Of a stretch of DNA of 64,000 nucleotides, positions 51,501 through 62,478 are shown in pieces. A program made the translations under genes and the position numbers. The notes under the pieces were generated by a model. It was not told the DNA's origin, ran no database searches, and was given only the letters and a program-made list of their open reading frames with translations. Origin of the DNA: Patagioenas fasciata (Eukaryota; Chordata; Aves; Columbiformes; Columbidae); assembly GCF_037038585.1 (NCBI RefSeq), contig NC_092523.1, forward strand, positions 27,471,501 to 27,535,500, written 5' to 3'. Every line of letters starts with the position of its first letter. Position 1 is the first letter of the stretch.

Positions 51501-54221
51501 CTTTGTTACGACAGTGAAAGCCAAAACATAACAGCCTTCAAAATAAAATTCTAATGAATGTCACATATACATTTAAAGCACCCCTTTTATGGAAGCAAAA
51601 GTCTATCAGATAGCAAGGGGAAAACAGACTAAATTATAAAAATAAATCAGTTTCCTCTCATAACATGTGTCATATTGTATCCGAACTAAATAGTTAAAGG
51701 ACACCATTTGCCAGAGTGAACTGACATGTCTGACAAATGAGTAATGCAATGGAGAATCACAGATAGGTATTCTCACATTAAGTGATCAAATTAAGGGCTA
51801 AGGACAGCCCTTGAAATTGAAACAATTTTTGGATTATCGGTTAACAATCTGAAGAAATATTGACTCCAGGGAAAGTGCTTTCCTAATGAAATCAACAGTT
51901 CACATAAAAAGAGCTTACAGGGTCAAATCTGTTCATTTGTTTGTTTTTTCTGAGAATGTTTCCCAGATTAAAAACATCTTTTTTTGAAACCTTAAGCAAA
52001 TTATTTACATATATATTGTTTTATTTATTTTCACAAACATTTTATTCTTGTAGTGATATGAGATGCTCATATGATCCAGGTTCCTGAAGTCAAAGTCCAG
52101 TGAAAGCAATCGCTCTCTTATGAAGGCCATAGTGCCTTTATAGTATAATTTAAATTGCTAAATAGTTCTCTGCCCATTTTTAAAAAAACATAGAATAGTT
52201 TATAAAGTTCTATGTCTTAATGACATTGACCTTATTATCCTTTGATGGTATGATCCATTGTTATACTTTTTTGGGTTTTAATCAGAAATCAGATGGTTAG
52301 AGGGATAAACGTTCAGTTGATATACATTATAACCATTAGGAGCCTGCTTTCTAATGAAGTAATATGCATTCCAATGTGATACTATCTTTATCTTGGACTT
52401 AAAGCCAGTATGACTGAATTTTATTAGCACTATGGCAAGAATACCACCACCCAGCTCCAGGACAGCTCTAGCGGAGTTCTAGCAGAGGTAGGGAGACGTC
52501 CAAAGAAGTGACAAGACAGAGTCCCATGGCTGATACTGTCATTGCTGCAAGTGTGCAGTATGATAATGCTGCCTGCCAGGCTCCGGGCTGAGAAAGCAGA
52601 AGGCACAGGCAAGGCCACGGTACGTGGCAGTGAGGAGATTGCCCAGGGGCTGCAAAGACAAGAAGAGGGGCACATGAAATGGGGCAGGCGTACCTTGCAA
52701 AGCCAGCCACATCAAAAACTGAAAACTGAACCTCTAAGCATTTCCCATTTTTGGTCCCACTGTGTGCAATACCTACTGGCCACTGATTGAAGAACTCACA
52801 TTGGTTAATGGAAAAGGATGCCTTTACCATTTGCTATATTCTCCTTTCAGGTAGCGGCCTGTCCACACATTTTGCCCCCACAATAAGTTCCTTCAGAAGA
52901 GAATAGGATGGAGAGAAGCAAAACAGAAAGATTGCAGTAGGAAGTTAGACAAAACCTAAGAAACCACTTATACCAGACATGGAAATTCTCCCCTACCCCA
53001 TCATTCTTCTGCTTTTTCATGCATTTGTTTACATACAGCCCTGGCCTGACACATGGACTTCTCTGCCACAACCCCAGGTAATGACAACCCCTAAGCTTGT
53101 TAGACTGTTGAAGTAGAATGAGTATCCTTTGCCACAGATCTCCATCATCTACTTATGGCACCTTTACCTGTAGTACCTAAGTACCACTGGTCTTCCTTGC
53201 TTGGCTTCCCATCACTGAAAGTCGATATTCTCCACCCAAGCATGATGACATACATGTAAACTACAAGATCCTTAATAATAATCTGGAATTACTGTGCTTT
53301 CACCAAATTCACAGAAGCACTGGCATACTCCAGCCTCAGATTGAACAAAAAGCCTCTTTGCCATGCAAACTCAACACTGTGAGTAATTCTGTAGGGAGGA
53401 GGAAAGGAAAAAGGCAGGAGTGGGCTGAGCTCAAACTCACCTGAGCATCAGTCTCAGTCCTTCAAGTCCTGACTGGCTGACAGGAGCTGCAGCCACCGCT
53501 GGGCAGCAGTGCCCAACAGAAGTCATGCAACAAGGCCTTTCTAAGTCTCCAACACCACCATTTCAGACAATGCACATTGTGACAAAAAAATCTAAACGAT
53601 TTAAGAAAAGGTCAGACTCAACGTCCTCATAAGTGCTGTTACTTCAGCGTTAGTACCAAATAGCTGGGTCAGATCTCAACAGGTCAACGAGAAACTAGAT
53701 GAGATGCATTAAGTTCTGAAGAAACCAGCTATGTGTACACACACACTAAAGACAACCCATAAGACCAAATAAGACATGAAAAATGAGGACAAAAGAGTTA
53801 ATTTCAAATTTTTATTTCTATGAATTTGAAAAATAATAACAAATCACTGCAATGAAAATAGTTTTATTCAGAAATTCTGGGTCAATTGTTATTTTTCTGA
53901 AGAGTAGCTTCAGGAAATTGTACTAAACCAGAGATAGAGCAAGTATACACAAACATAGTGAAAGTGCTCAACACAACCAAAATAAGGACCTGATACAGTG
54001 TCCTCTGTGTGACCCCACTTTGTTCAAGAAATATATTTTTAAAATTACAGCCATTTCAAATGGAGGGAATCTAAACCTGTTTCTGTAATAATCACAATTA
54101 TATCCAAGAGCATAAGAAAACACAGTAAGAAATAAACTTATTTGAATGAGACTAGAATTATTTCATAATATTAACCTTAGCATCAGTCAGATAATGTTTT
54201 CTGTCAATAATCAGAACTTAC
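39595..54221 (-). other. GABRG1: GABRG1 intron 3 (14627 bp)
   Basis: The largest intron in the window. No exon or recognised repeat of any length was seen. Notable stretches are a diverged direct duplication (42711-42775), a motif-rich block suggestive of a conserved non-coding element (about 43080-43530), and two locally GC-richer stretches (about 46450-46800 and 52430-52700) that I cannot explain. T-rich runs occur at 43015-43028 and near 49283. Open frames here are short and show no protein family. Confidence 0.85.
42711..42775. repeat. Diverged direct duplication, ~25-bp unit, 40-bp period
   Basis: The block at 42711-42736 and the one at 42751-42775 share CACT(T/G)AA(T/G)TCCC, then TAAATTTGCAGT. 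Sequence between the copies also looks related, suggesting an old tandem duplication. Confidence 0.7.
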
Positions 54222-54289
54222 CATATTGATTGGGTCAACTGGGCCAATGCTGTTAACATAGACATCTGTTTCAATTACCGTAGTTCTCA
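54222..54289 (-). CDS. GABRG1: GABRG1 exon 3: ectodomain beta-1 strand segment
   Basis: A 68-nt exon, the canonical size for exon 3 of gamma-subunit genes. It reads (V)RTTVIETDVYVNSIG and then PVDPINM, part of the extracellular ligand-binding domain of the Cys-loop receptor. The acceptor is TTTTGTTTAG|TG and the donor is ATG|GTAAGT, a consensus site. It is entered with one base carried from exon 2 and ends on a complete codon, so exon 4 starts in frame 0. It is isolated between an 8.0 kb intron (2) and a 14.6 kb intron (3). It is too short to appear as a long open frame and was found from the protein motif plus splice sites. Confidence 0.95.
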
Positions 54290-55730
54290 CTAAACAAAAC
54301 AGTAACCATAGTAATTATTTAATTAACTCTGTACACTGTTACAGTAATTTAACGTATTTACTTAAACAACAACAAATCGGATATTCTTTTATTAGATTCA
54401 GAATAATTAAATCCCTGGTTTGTTCATTCTGTGAAGGATCATTTATGATTTGCCTCCTCTATTTATGAATTGTTAGAATTATCAAGATGAATTTTTTACT
54501 TGGTAATGCAATTCCCATCTGTGTTTTGTGAACAGATATAAGACAGATATACAAAAGCACAAAAGGTAGAGGAAGTAGGAGAAAGAAAAACCAAAAGTGT
54601 CTTCCAACATAAAAATTGAATCATAAACAGAAAGAAAATGTTTGTAAAAAAAACTGCTCATATAACAAACCATGAGGTCCAGGAGCAGATGTGTTTGTCA
54701 GCTGTAAGGAACCAATATGCAGTGCTTTCTGTCAATTCCTGCTGAAGATGTGTAACAAAAATAAGATAATTTTCACCACAGATTTCTTCAATTCATGTGA
54801 CTGTAGCACTCCTAAGGATTAATGTCTTTTCATCAGCTTGATTAATACACTACTTCACATACCAAACTGAAAGCTTATCAAGTGAAAATAATCTAAAAGT
54901 TAAACATTTCCAAACTTATTTTTCTTAAAAAACACAGTGAAACACTCTCACAAGGCAGACAAAAATTAACTGGTTTTAACATATATTCTCTTACAGATTA
55001 TACTCTCTCATTTTGTGCATTCAAAGAGGGTAAAAAGTTTACATGACTCCCTACGAACGTCACATCTGAAGTACAGGTGGCACAGATAATTCATTTGTTT
55101 CCTCCTAACTGGCTCATAGGGGAAAAATATACAAATGGAAGAGGCCAGGATGCATTTTAACATCATCAGTTTACTAAGCATTTTCTCCTAGCCTGTACCG
55201 GAGAGTCAGAATGTGGACACAAGAGGACATATGTTCTCATCCCCAGTGGAATTAAGAGGGTTAATAATAAAGCTTTGCTGGTCTTTATTCCATGACCTGG
55301 CACATTAAAATGAAGCATTTCTGCTCATCCACAGATGGAAAATCAGAACACACACAAAAAAAAGCACTTCGATTTCATAGGAGACGGACCCTACATCATC
55401 AGATTTGATTTCTTTATATTGCAAACCAGAGATCGCCCAAGTGCTCTATAACAAACCTAAAATCTTAAGTAACAGGATTTTTTAAATCGTAAAAATCTAA
55501 AACTGAAGCAGACACACGAAAAGAAACAAAGTATCATTAACATCCTAGCAAGCTACAATGACAGGCAATATACATTTCCTAAATATCCTAAGATAATCTT
55601 TCCCTGCCAATCTCACCTGGGAGGTAATTCTCCCTGATTCCAAATCCGATTACTGGTGTGACCCTGAGCCTGACAGTGAGACACACTAGTGAGGCTGCAG
55701 AGGATTTTCTCCACAACCACAGAGCACAGT

Positions 55731-55762
55731 GTCACTCGATCACCATGTCACTTGATCACCAT
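55731..55762. repeat. Tandem duplication of a 16-bp unit
   Basis: GTCACTCGATCACCAT is followed directly by GTCACTTGATCACCAT, with one mismatch between the units. Each contains a TGATCA-like palindrome. Confidence 0.9.
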
Positions 55763-55827
55763 CCTGTCCCCAACATGCTTCACAGAAAGTTAAAGCAGAC
55801 TCTGGAAACCAATTTATTTCCTGGGTT

Positions 55828-55845
55828 AAAAAAAAAAAAAAAAAA
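55828..55845. repeat. A18 homopolymer
   Basis: A run of 18 A in intron 2, about 65 bp downstream of a 16-bp tandem duplication. Confidence 0.95.
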
Positions 55846-56754
55846 GTACTTCTTGAGCTGCAAATGTTTTCGATATCTGCAGGACTCATAAAGGGAGCAC
55901 AACACAAGAACTCATATCCACAGACTGAAAAATCAGAGTAAAGAAAGTATACAATACATGTGTGTATATACATGTATTTATAACACATTTACATATGCCA
56001 TGTCTCACAAACACATATCCTCTTTCTTTAATTTTGCTATCCTATTTATCTATAATAGCAACTCCACTGCTAGACTAATACACAAGGAGGTGGATCAAAG
56101 TGTACTTTGCCTCATTGCTCAAACAATGCTGAATCAGCTATTTTTTCTCCCTGTATTTGTAGGTAATGTTTGATTCTTCTTAGGGCTAAGAAATCTTGTT
56201 TTGTTCTGAGGTTCAAGTCTTTGATTCCAGCTTTCAGTACTCTCTAGCCATAAATCAAACCTCTTCTTCAGACACAAGTACCTCCACACAGAGACGGTCA
56301 CCTCTGAAACTTGCCTTCAGTATACTGCACAGTTCATATCGCAAACCACAAATGCAACCCACAGATAAAACGTTCAGCTTTAACTTTCAATTTTGCTCCG
56401 TTGTTTCCAGATCCATCTTGAAATATGCACAACAGAGCGAGAAATTTTCATAAAAGTGTTACCAACACTCCATGAGAATTTCCAGATTTTTCCTTGTTGT
56501 GTTCCTTTTCAAAGGGGAGTTACCTCAGGTCAATGCTCAGAGAACGCACACCTAAGATCTTATACTACTCACAATCTCTAAGTTTTGCCCTAAATGACTA
56601 CTTTACTGTGTAGAATCTCTCATCTTGAAATATGACCCACAGGCTTCCTCCTCCGCACCTCTTTTTTTTCCCCCTCAATTTTTGTGTCTCCAGTTTTACT
56701 GAAGGAGCAAATTATTACTCTGCATATACAACCTCCTCCTTTCCAACAGTCTTT

Positions 56755-57010
56755 ATGTCATCTGCCAAATTTACTACAAAAATTCATTGCTGAAATAATG
56801 CAAAATATCATTATTCTTGATCAAGACTTTCCTATGAGACCCAACAACAGACAGCCAAACCACTGATATTTCCTTATTAACAACTACATTTTGAGATCTG
56901 TCAGCAAGCCAGTTTTTAATAGGGCAGTGTCAATTTTATGAAATTCCAGCTTGCAGCAAGCAGCACTTGATCTGCCACAAGAGCTCTCCCATAACGTGCC
57001 ATGGAGTTCA
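56755..57010 (-). mobile_element. Probable ancient CR1 reverse-transcriptase remnant in intron 2
   Basis: The plus strand contains TGTCATCTGCCAAATTTACT, then GAGATCTGTCAGCAAGCCAG, TTTTTAAT and later CATAACGTGCCATGG. These recall the antisense of CR1 RT around the FADD box (ATCAGCAAGTTTGCAGATGA) and the following segment in old amniote copies. No frame survives. Boundaries are approximate. Confidence 0.4.
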
Positions 57011-60000
57011 ATTTGCCTTTTCCATACTGCTCTGAGTAAGATTATTAGTGATATTAAGAGCCAGTGAAGAGTCTGAAAATCTGCCTCTGTTGAAATTATT
57101 TTAATTGACCCAAATGATCCAGAGAAACAGATCCAATTCAAGAGGACTCGAAGAGGCTGTTTGTTACCTTAGTTCTCCTGTATGGTACAGAGTGAAGTAC
57201 TTCTGTGAATTAGAAGGAAGAATTCATTCTTCTCATGTTCTTGAACTAGAAGTGACATGAGCCCATGAAAATGACAAATGCTGGAGGAAAATATATTCTT
57301 GGTACTCATTTGACATCCATATAATTACTATTGTTCATTTGCTAACAGAGAAAGCTGTTTTGAGATGCTTCTACTGTGAATACTTCTTATTTTAATTTAA
57401 AAACTCTGTATCAGCAGTGAAAACATTATGAGTAGGAAGAAGTCTGTTTAACACATCCTGCCTGAAGTGCAAAACAGTACTGTAAACTTACAGAAGCTTC
57501 TAAGGGATGGGACAAAGAGATGGCACACTTGAAATATTTACTCTGTAAGACAACATGAGCCAGACTAGAGTAGAATAACGAGGTGAGAGGACAGCAGATT
57601 GCATATTCAACAGATAAAGAGAAGAGCATCAAGGAGCAGGTGCTCTCAAGGGATTGCTCATTAGCTGCCAACTTAACTGAAGCACACAGGGAACCTGTTT
57701 GCTAAGCCTGATCTAGAGAGATCTACTCACACTTTCTGATTTCCTGCTTTTACATCTTTTCTTCACTAGACCAAACTTTTCTTTTATTGGTTTAAAAGGT
57801 TTGACTGGTATTGAGCATCATTTAACACAAGCACATAGTTAAGGACAAGCTTGTCCCAATAAATAAATACAGTAAATAAGTGGCTCTTGTGCCTGGGATT
57901 CAAGAGCAAGATGAACTTCCAGACAAGCAACAAGATCTGGAAAGAAGTCTCTCTCAGCAGGCATAGTCCAGCACCCTTCTAGTAAGGGATGATGCTGTCT
58001 AACTACTAGGCATATTGGGAACCCCAGTTTGAGATCAAAATCTGTACTTTGAAAAAAGTGTACTCTCTATTAGAAAAACCATAGTGCTGAAAACCTGCCT
58101 CAATCATTGACAAATTATTTTAGTAATTGCTCTTGCTACCAGAAGTGCCTCTTTCTTAGCCTATATTTATCCAGGCCCAATTTGTAGGTTTTGATATTTA
58201 AAATGTCTCTGCCTGCTACATTGAAGAGCTCTCCCTGTCAGTTATTTTCAGTTTATAAACTGCATCTCCTGACAGAAATTATTATCATTATCATAATAGT
58301 GCAGAACATTGCACGTATTATTGCTTAATACTGCTATATTTTTATTACTCCAATCCTCAACATTACCCAATAGCGTGTTAGTCCATCTAAATTCACTAAT
58401 GAGTTCCCATAGTTTACCACAATTCTCCATTTTGAAATGAAAGTCTAAGATATATAACCTTTTTTATTATTAATTATCATGCTAATCAATTTACACTAAG
58501 ACCATTTTTTATTATTTCATCCAGACTTATTTTCTTTGAGCATGTTTTCTATAACTCCTCATTAATTGCCTAAAGATGAATCTCTTCTTGGTGATAAAGA
58601 AGTTATTCAGCAAATACATTGAGTACCACGTTCAGGAATAACAGAGGCCTTCAACTTGTAATAGTTTTAAATGGAATAAAACAATTCTCACAACAAGTTA
58701 TCTAAGAGTATTGCTTATATGGTTATCTATTTTGAAACTTCAGCCTCAAGTGTCTGCAGCAGGCTTCCAGTTCCATTTCTGAATATTTTTTTCAAAGTGA
58801 TTTGGATGAAAGCAGTGCCCTGTTCTCTTCATTTCTTCTTTTACTTTTTTATTTGAAAGAAATCCATCTTTAAAAAATACTCCTGCCCCACTGCTTTTAT
58901 TATTTCCATCATTTTCTATGCAGTGCACACATCCTGTACCTTTAACATTTACTGCATATGCTCTTCTACATGTTGCTCTTGTTTTCCATTTCCTTCAATT
59001 CTTGCAAAATATTCTTCATCTCAGAATACATACTTCTTTACCTGATATTTTCCTGCTCATTGGGGCTTATTACTTTACTGTCTGTATCATGCTTAGATCA
59101 ATGCTACACTAAGCATACCTGTTCAACAGAATATTCACCTAATCTCCTTATCTTTTCAGAATTAGTGCTTCTACTTGAAAGTAGAAGTAGTGCTATTCTT
59201 GAAAGCCCACTTTTTGTTCCTGTAGCCTTTATATCCCTCTGCACATGACTTTTCACATTAGTACACTGAGATATAATTATTTACCCATTCCCTGCCTATA
59301 GGGCAATTACAACTACCCAAATTTCTCTAGGTGTCCAATTTTTCTATGTCCATGAGCAATCATCATCACCATTCGATCAGTTACATCTTCCCTCAAACTA
59401 TTGACTGAAAACACTCACTTAGAGTTGCAAATATGTGATGATTATTCCCTATTTTTAAGCAAACTTTCAGACTGACTGGTTGTATTTCACCCATATATTA
59501 CAAAACATTGGACATGAGACATAGCTGGAAAAAATGTGCTGTACATTGATACACCAATATTAATATAACAGTGTCCCTAAGATGTTAGAGAGGTAACAGT
59601 GTGCAGCCAAAATTCTTTCATTTAAAAAGGAAAGTCGAAAAATAACAGCTATTTTGATGCAGAATGGAAGCTAAAACAGTATGATTATAAAATCAGGTAG
59701 CAAAAAGCTAAAGTTACAGTGAGAGTAATACTACTTTATTAACACATCAACACTCCAAGTTTGTATCTGTTGTTAAAGGATTTTATACAACAGATAAGAG
59801 ACTTCATCTGGTAACTGCTACTACCTCATATTGAGCAGAAGGTACGTTAATACTACTGCCTTTATGCTCCAAACACCTCAAAGTATATCACATAAATTGA
59901 GATAAAGACTAGCAAGATTAATAAGCATAGCAAAGAGTACCAGTTAAGAAATCACTACACTTGTGGATATTTGAATGAAACAAACAGAAGATGACAGAGT

Positions 60001-62331
60001 GTGGGTTTCTCCTATTAAATTTCAGTATTGCCTCTGATGTTTCAATTTGCTTTTGGCTTTCTTTTATCATCTTCCTCAACTAACTGCATTTTTAACAATG
60101 AAACCCCTTTTCTCACTCTGAGATGCTGAAATTCTTTGTCAGCATGAGGAAGCAAACTAAATCCTGCTCTGATATTCAAACGCAAAAAGTCCGGGTTCTA
60201 AACAAAAAATGTTGCTATTGTAACTGAGCTTCGTAATTCAATAGCAAAAATGTTCTGTGGGCCATTATTGCTTTGAAAGATAATTAGAATTCCAGTTCAA
60301 TAACCTTGTTGTACAAGTGCTGACATATACTCTGAAGAAGTAGAATCTGACATGAGATTTTATCCATATAATTGAGGTAGACTAAGATGAATGCACTGTA
60401 GCCTGATTTTGTTTTTCTGTCTGTTAAGTATCTGCTGCAGTTCCCAAGTAGATGGACAGAATGTGATGACTTTGTTCAAGGTTGGAAACTTCATCTTATG
60501 TTGTCCAACATTTCTGCCATGGGGCAGAAGTCTTTAACTTCCATCCAGAAGAGAGCCAGTCTTAACATTTGTTCTCCTAGCAACAAAATGAATACTCCCA
60601 AACATCTCCTGTTCTCATCACTCAGGCTGATTATTCATAAAGCTTGTGTTTTAATATACTGGATGGACGGATGGAGGCACGTCTCAAACAGCAAAGGTCA
60701 GATTGGTACAGAAGTATTGTATCAAGAGAGAGAAGAAAAAGAAAAGGAGCATTTATGTGAGACAAGCTAGAATCAAGTATCTTCTTTTAAGAACTAATAC
60801 TTTTAACCAAAAAACCTGTCCACTGAGTTATTCACAAAAAGGCAGAGTCTTCGACCTATACTCTTTACATGATCAGAAAAGTGAAGGTAAGGATTATACC
60901 AAAATTATTCCACGCCCATCTAAATCCATTTGACATCAGAATAAACTGCTCTTCCTCTATTTTCCTTTTCTTTGTTTCTAAGTTTTATGGTGAAAGAAGA
61001 GAAAGAGCATTCTCTTTTCTTTCATCCTCACCTACCAGCTAATTCAACTAGAAGGAATCCTACTGGAGACAGTTCATTCCCTCATAATCACTTTGCTATT
61101 TGTTGCATCAAGCAGGTGGGGGGCAAGGGTTAGAGGGAATGTCAGGCTATACATCTTTCACACATGGAGAATTTAAGGAAAAACATGCTGAAAGACCTTT
61201 TTTGTTGTCTAAATGTTTGCAGTAATTCAATTAAATGAACATGAAGGCACAGACTTACAAGAACCTTTGTGACTCGCATGTGATTATATTATGACAATGA
61301 GAAAAAATTGCCATTCAACATCTTCAGGGTACTAGTCAAAAATAAAACAGAACTAAGAAATTTGGGGAAGAAAACAATTTATCAGAAGCTTTCAAAAGAA
61401 AATACTTAGTTTGAGATTGCATCTCTCTGTTCTACATAAATGAAACAAGTCTGGATTGTTGTGCTGTTTATCATAGAAGCAGCTTACAGACCTACATGGC
61501 ATTTCTTTGACAGCGAATGCCAAGTATTTAATGAACAATTATGTCCTCCACTTCTCCCTTCACAGTTCAGGAAACAAAACTTGGAGAAAGTATTTTTCTT
61601 AGTTTGATCCAGTGTGTCTGTGGTATACAAGAACTGGCAAGGCTTAATGTGTTCCATGTTTTCAACACAAGATTCTTCCAAATATTTACACTTAGCAGGT
61701 GTATGCAAACTGATATTTTTTGTATTGAAAGACAAAACCACCTTCCTAATAGCTTCAGAGTTTGATCTATAGTAATACAGTCTTCCTTCCAATATTCCTC
61801 CAGAAAAGATATAGTCTTAAGTTATATCTTTTGGATTCATTTGAAGTTTTCCAAAATCTGAGCCAAGGGAAGAAGAAAACTGGGTTGAGCTAAATTTGCT
61901 CAAAATACACACTTACAATGTATTTTCTACAGTAAGTGTAAAAATATCTACAAATAATTCTTTAACGAACTCCTGCAGACTAAAGATCAACTTTTTAAAT
62001 AACCATGGCTGGTTTATATCTACATTTCTTTCTGTCAGAAGATCTTAGTTAAACAAAGCAAACTATAGTTGCCTTTTAATGATTCATTCACTGTCCCCAA
62101 AAAGCAATACTATGCATAAGAAAAATAAATTGTAAATAGAATATAAAAATTCTACTTATGTATAGAACATCTTTACCACTTCCAGAAAACCATTGCATTT
62201 TATTGCTGTTATATTTAGCTTGCTATACTAAATTTTTTAAATTGCATTAAGCTGATTTTTGCCATCTTTGAAAAAAAGTACACCATCTCTGGTTCACATC
62301 TTCTACTCACTGAATTATTTTATGGGCTTAC

Positions 62332-62478
62332 CCCCAATATCTGGCCGAAGCTTATTGTCATATCCTTGAAGTAAGGAGTCCAGTATGTGAGTTACATCCC
62401 CACCATGAATCTTTGGTGCAAGGACCCATGTTTTATTCACTGTTAGATCTTCATCATCCTCATCATCTGCTTTATCAG
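62332..62478 (-). CDS. GABRG1: GABRG1 exon 2: mature N-terminus of GABA-A receptor gamma-1
   Basis: This is the first coding exon visible on the minus strand. It encodes an acidic start ([11 protein letters not shown]) followed by [10 protein letters not shown] and [14 protein letters not shown], the hallmark N-terminal segment of GABA-A gamma subunits. This part is extracellular, just after the signal peptide, and NKT (62429-62437) is an N-glycosylation sequon. The donor is GG|GTAAGC; the last base G joins TG of exon 3 to make Val. The acceptor is ambiguous: minus-strand ATAGAG has two AGs, so the exon could begin at 62478 (phase 1, 147 nt) or 62480. I prefer 62478 because Ala (G|CT) then matches the Val (G-first codon) I recall at this site in human gamma-1. 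The upstream tract is almost pure T with scattered A. Exon 1 is not in the window. Confidence 0.93.

Larger units (their letters stand above)
54290..62331 (-). other. GABRG1: GABRG1 intron 2 (8042 bp)
   Basis: Bounded by the donor of exon 2 and the acceptor of exon 3. It is mostly unique AT-rich sequence. It includes an A18 run (55828-55845), a 16-bp tandem duplication (55731-55762), a probable ancient CR1 remnant in antisense (about 56755-57010) and a short perfect hairpin (59168-59187). No other coding sequence is supported. Confidence 0.85.

Noticed and set aside
26895..62478. Assignment of the gene to GABRG2, GABRG3 or GABRG4
   Set aside because: [31 protein letters not shown] and RTGSWREG fit gamma-1, and the gamma-2L loop LLRMFSFK is absent. 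Gamma-4 was not fully excluded because I do not recall its sequence well enough.
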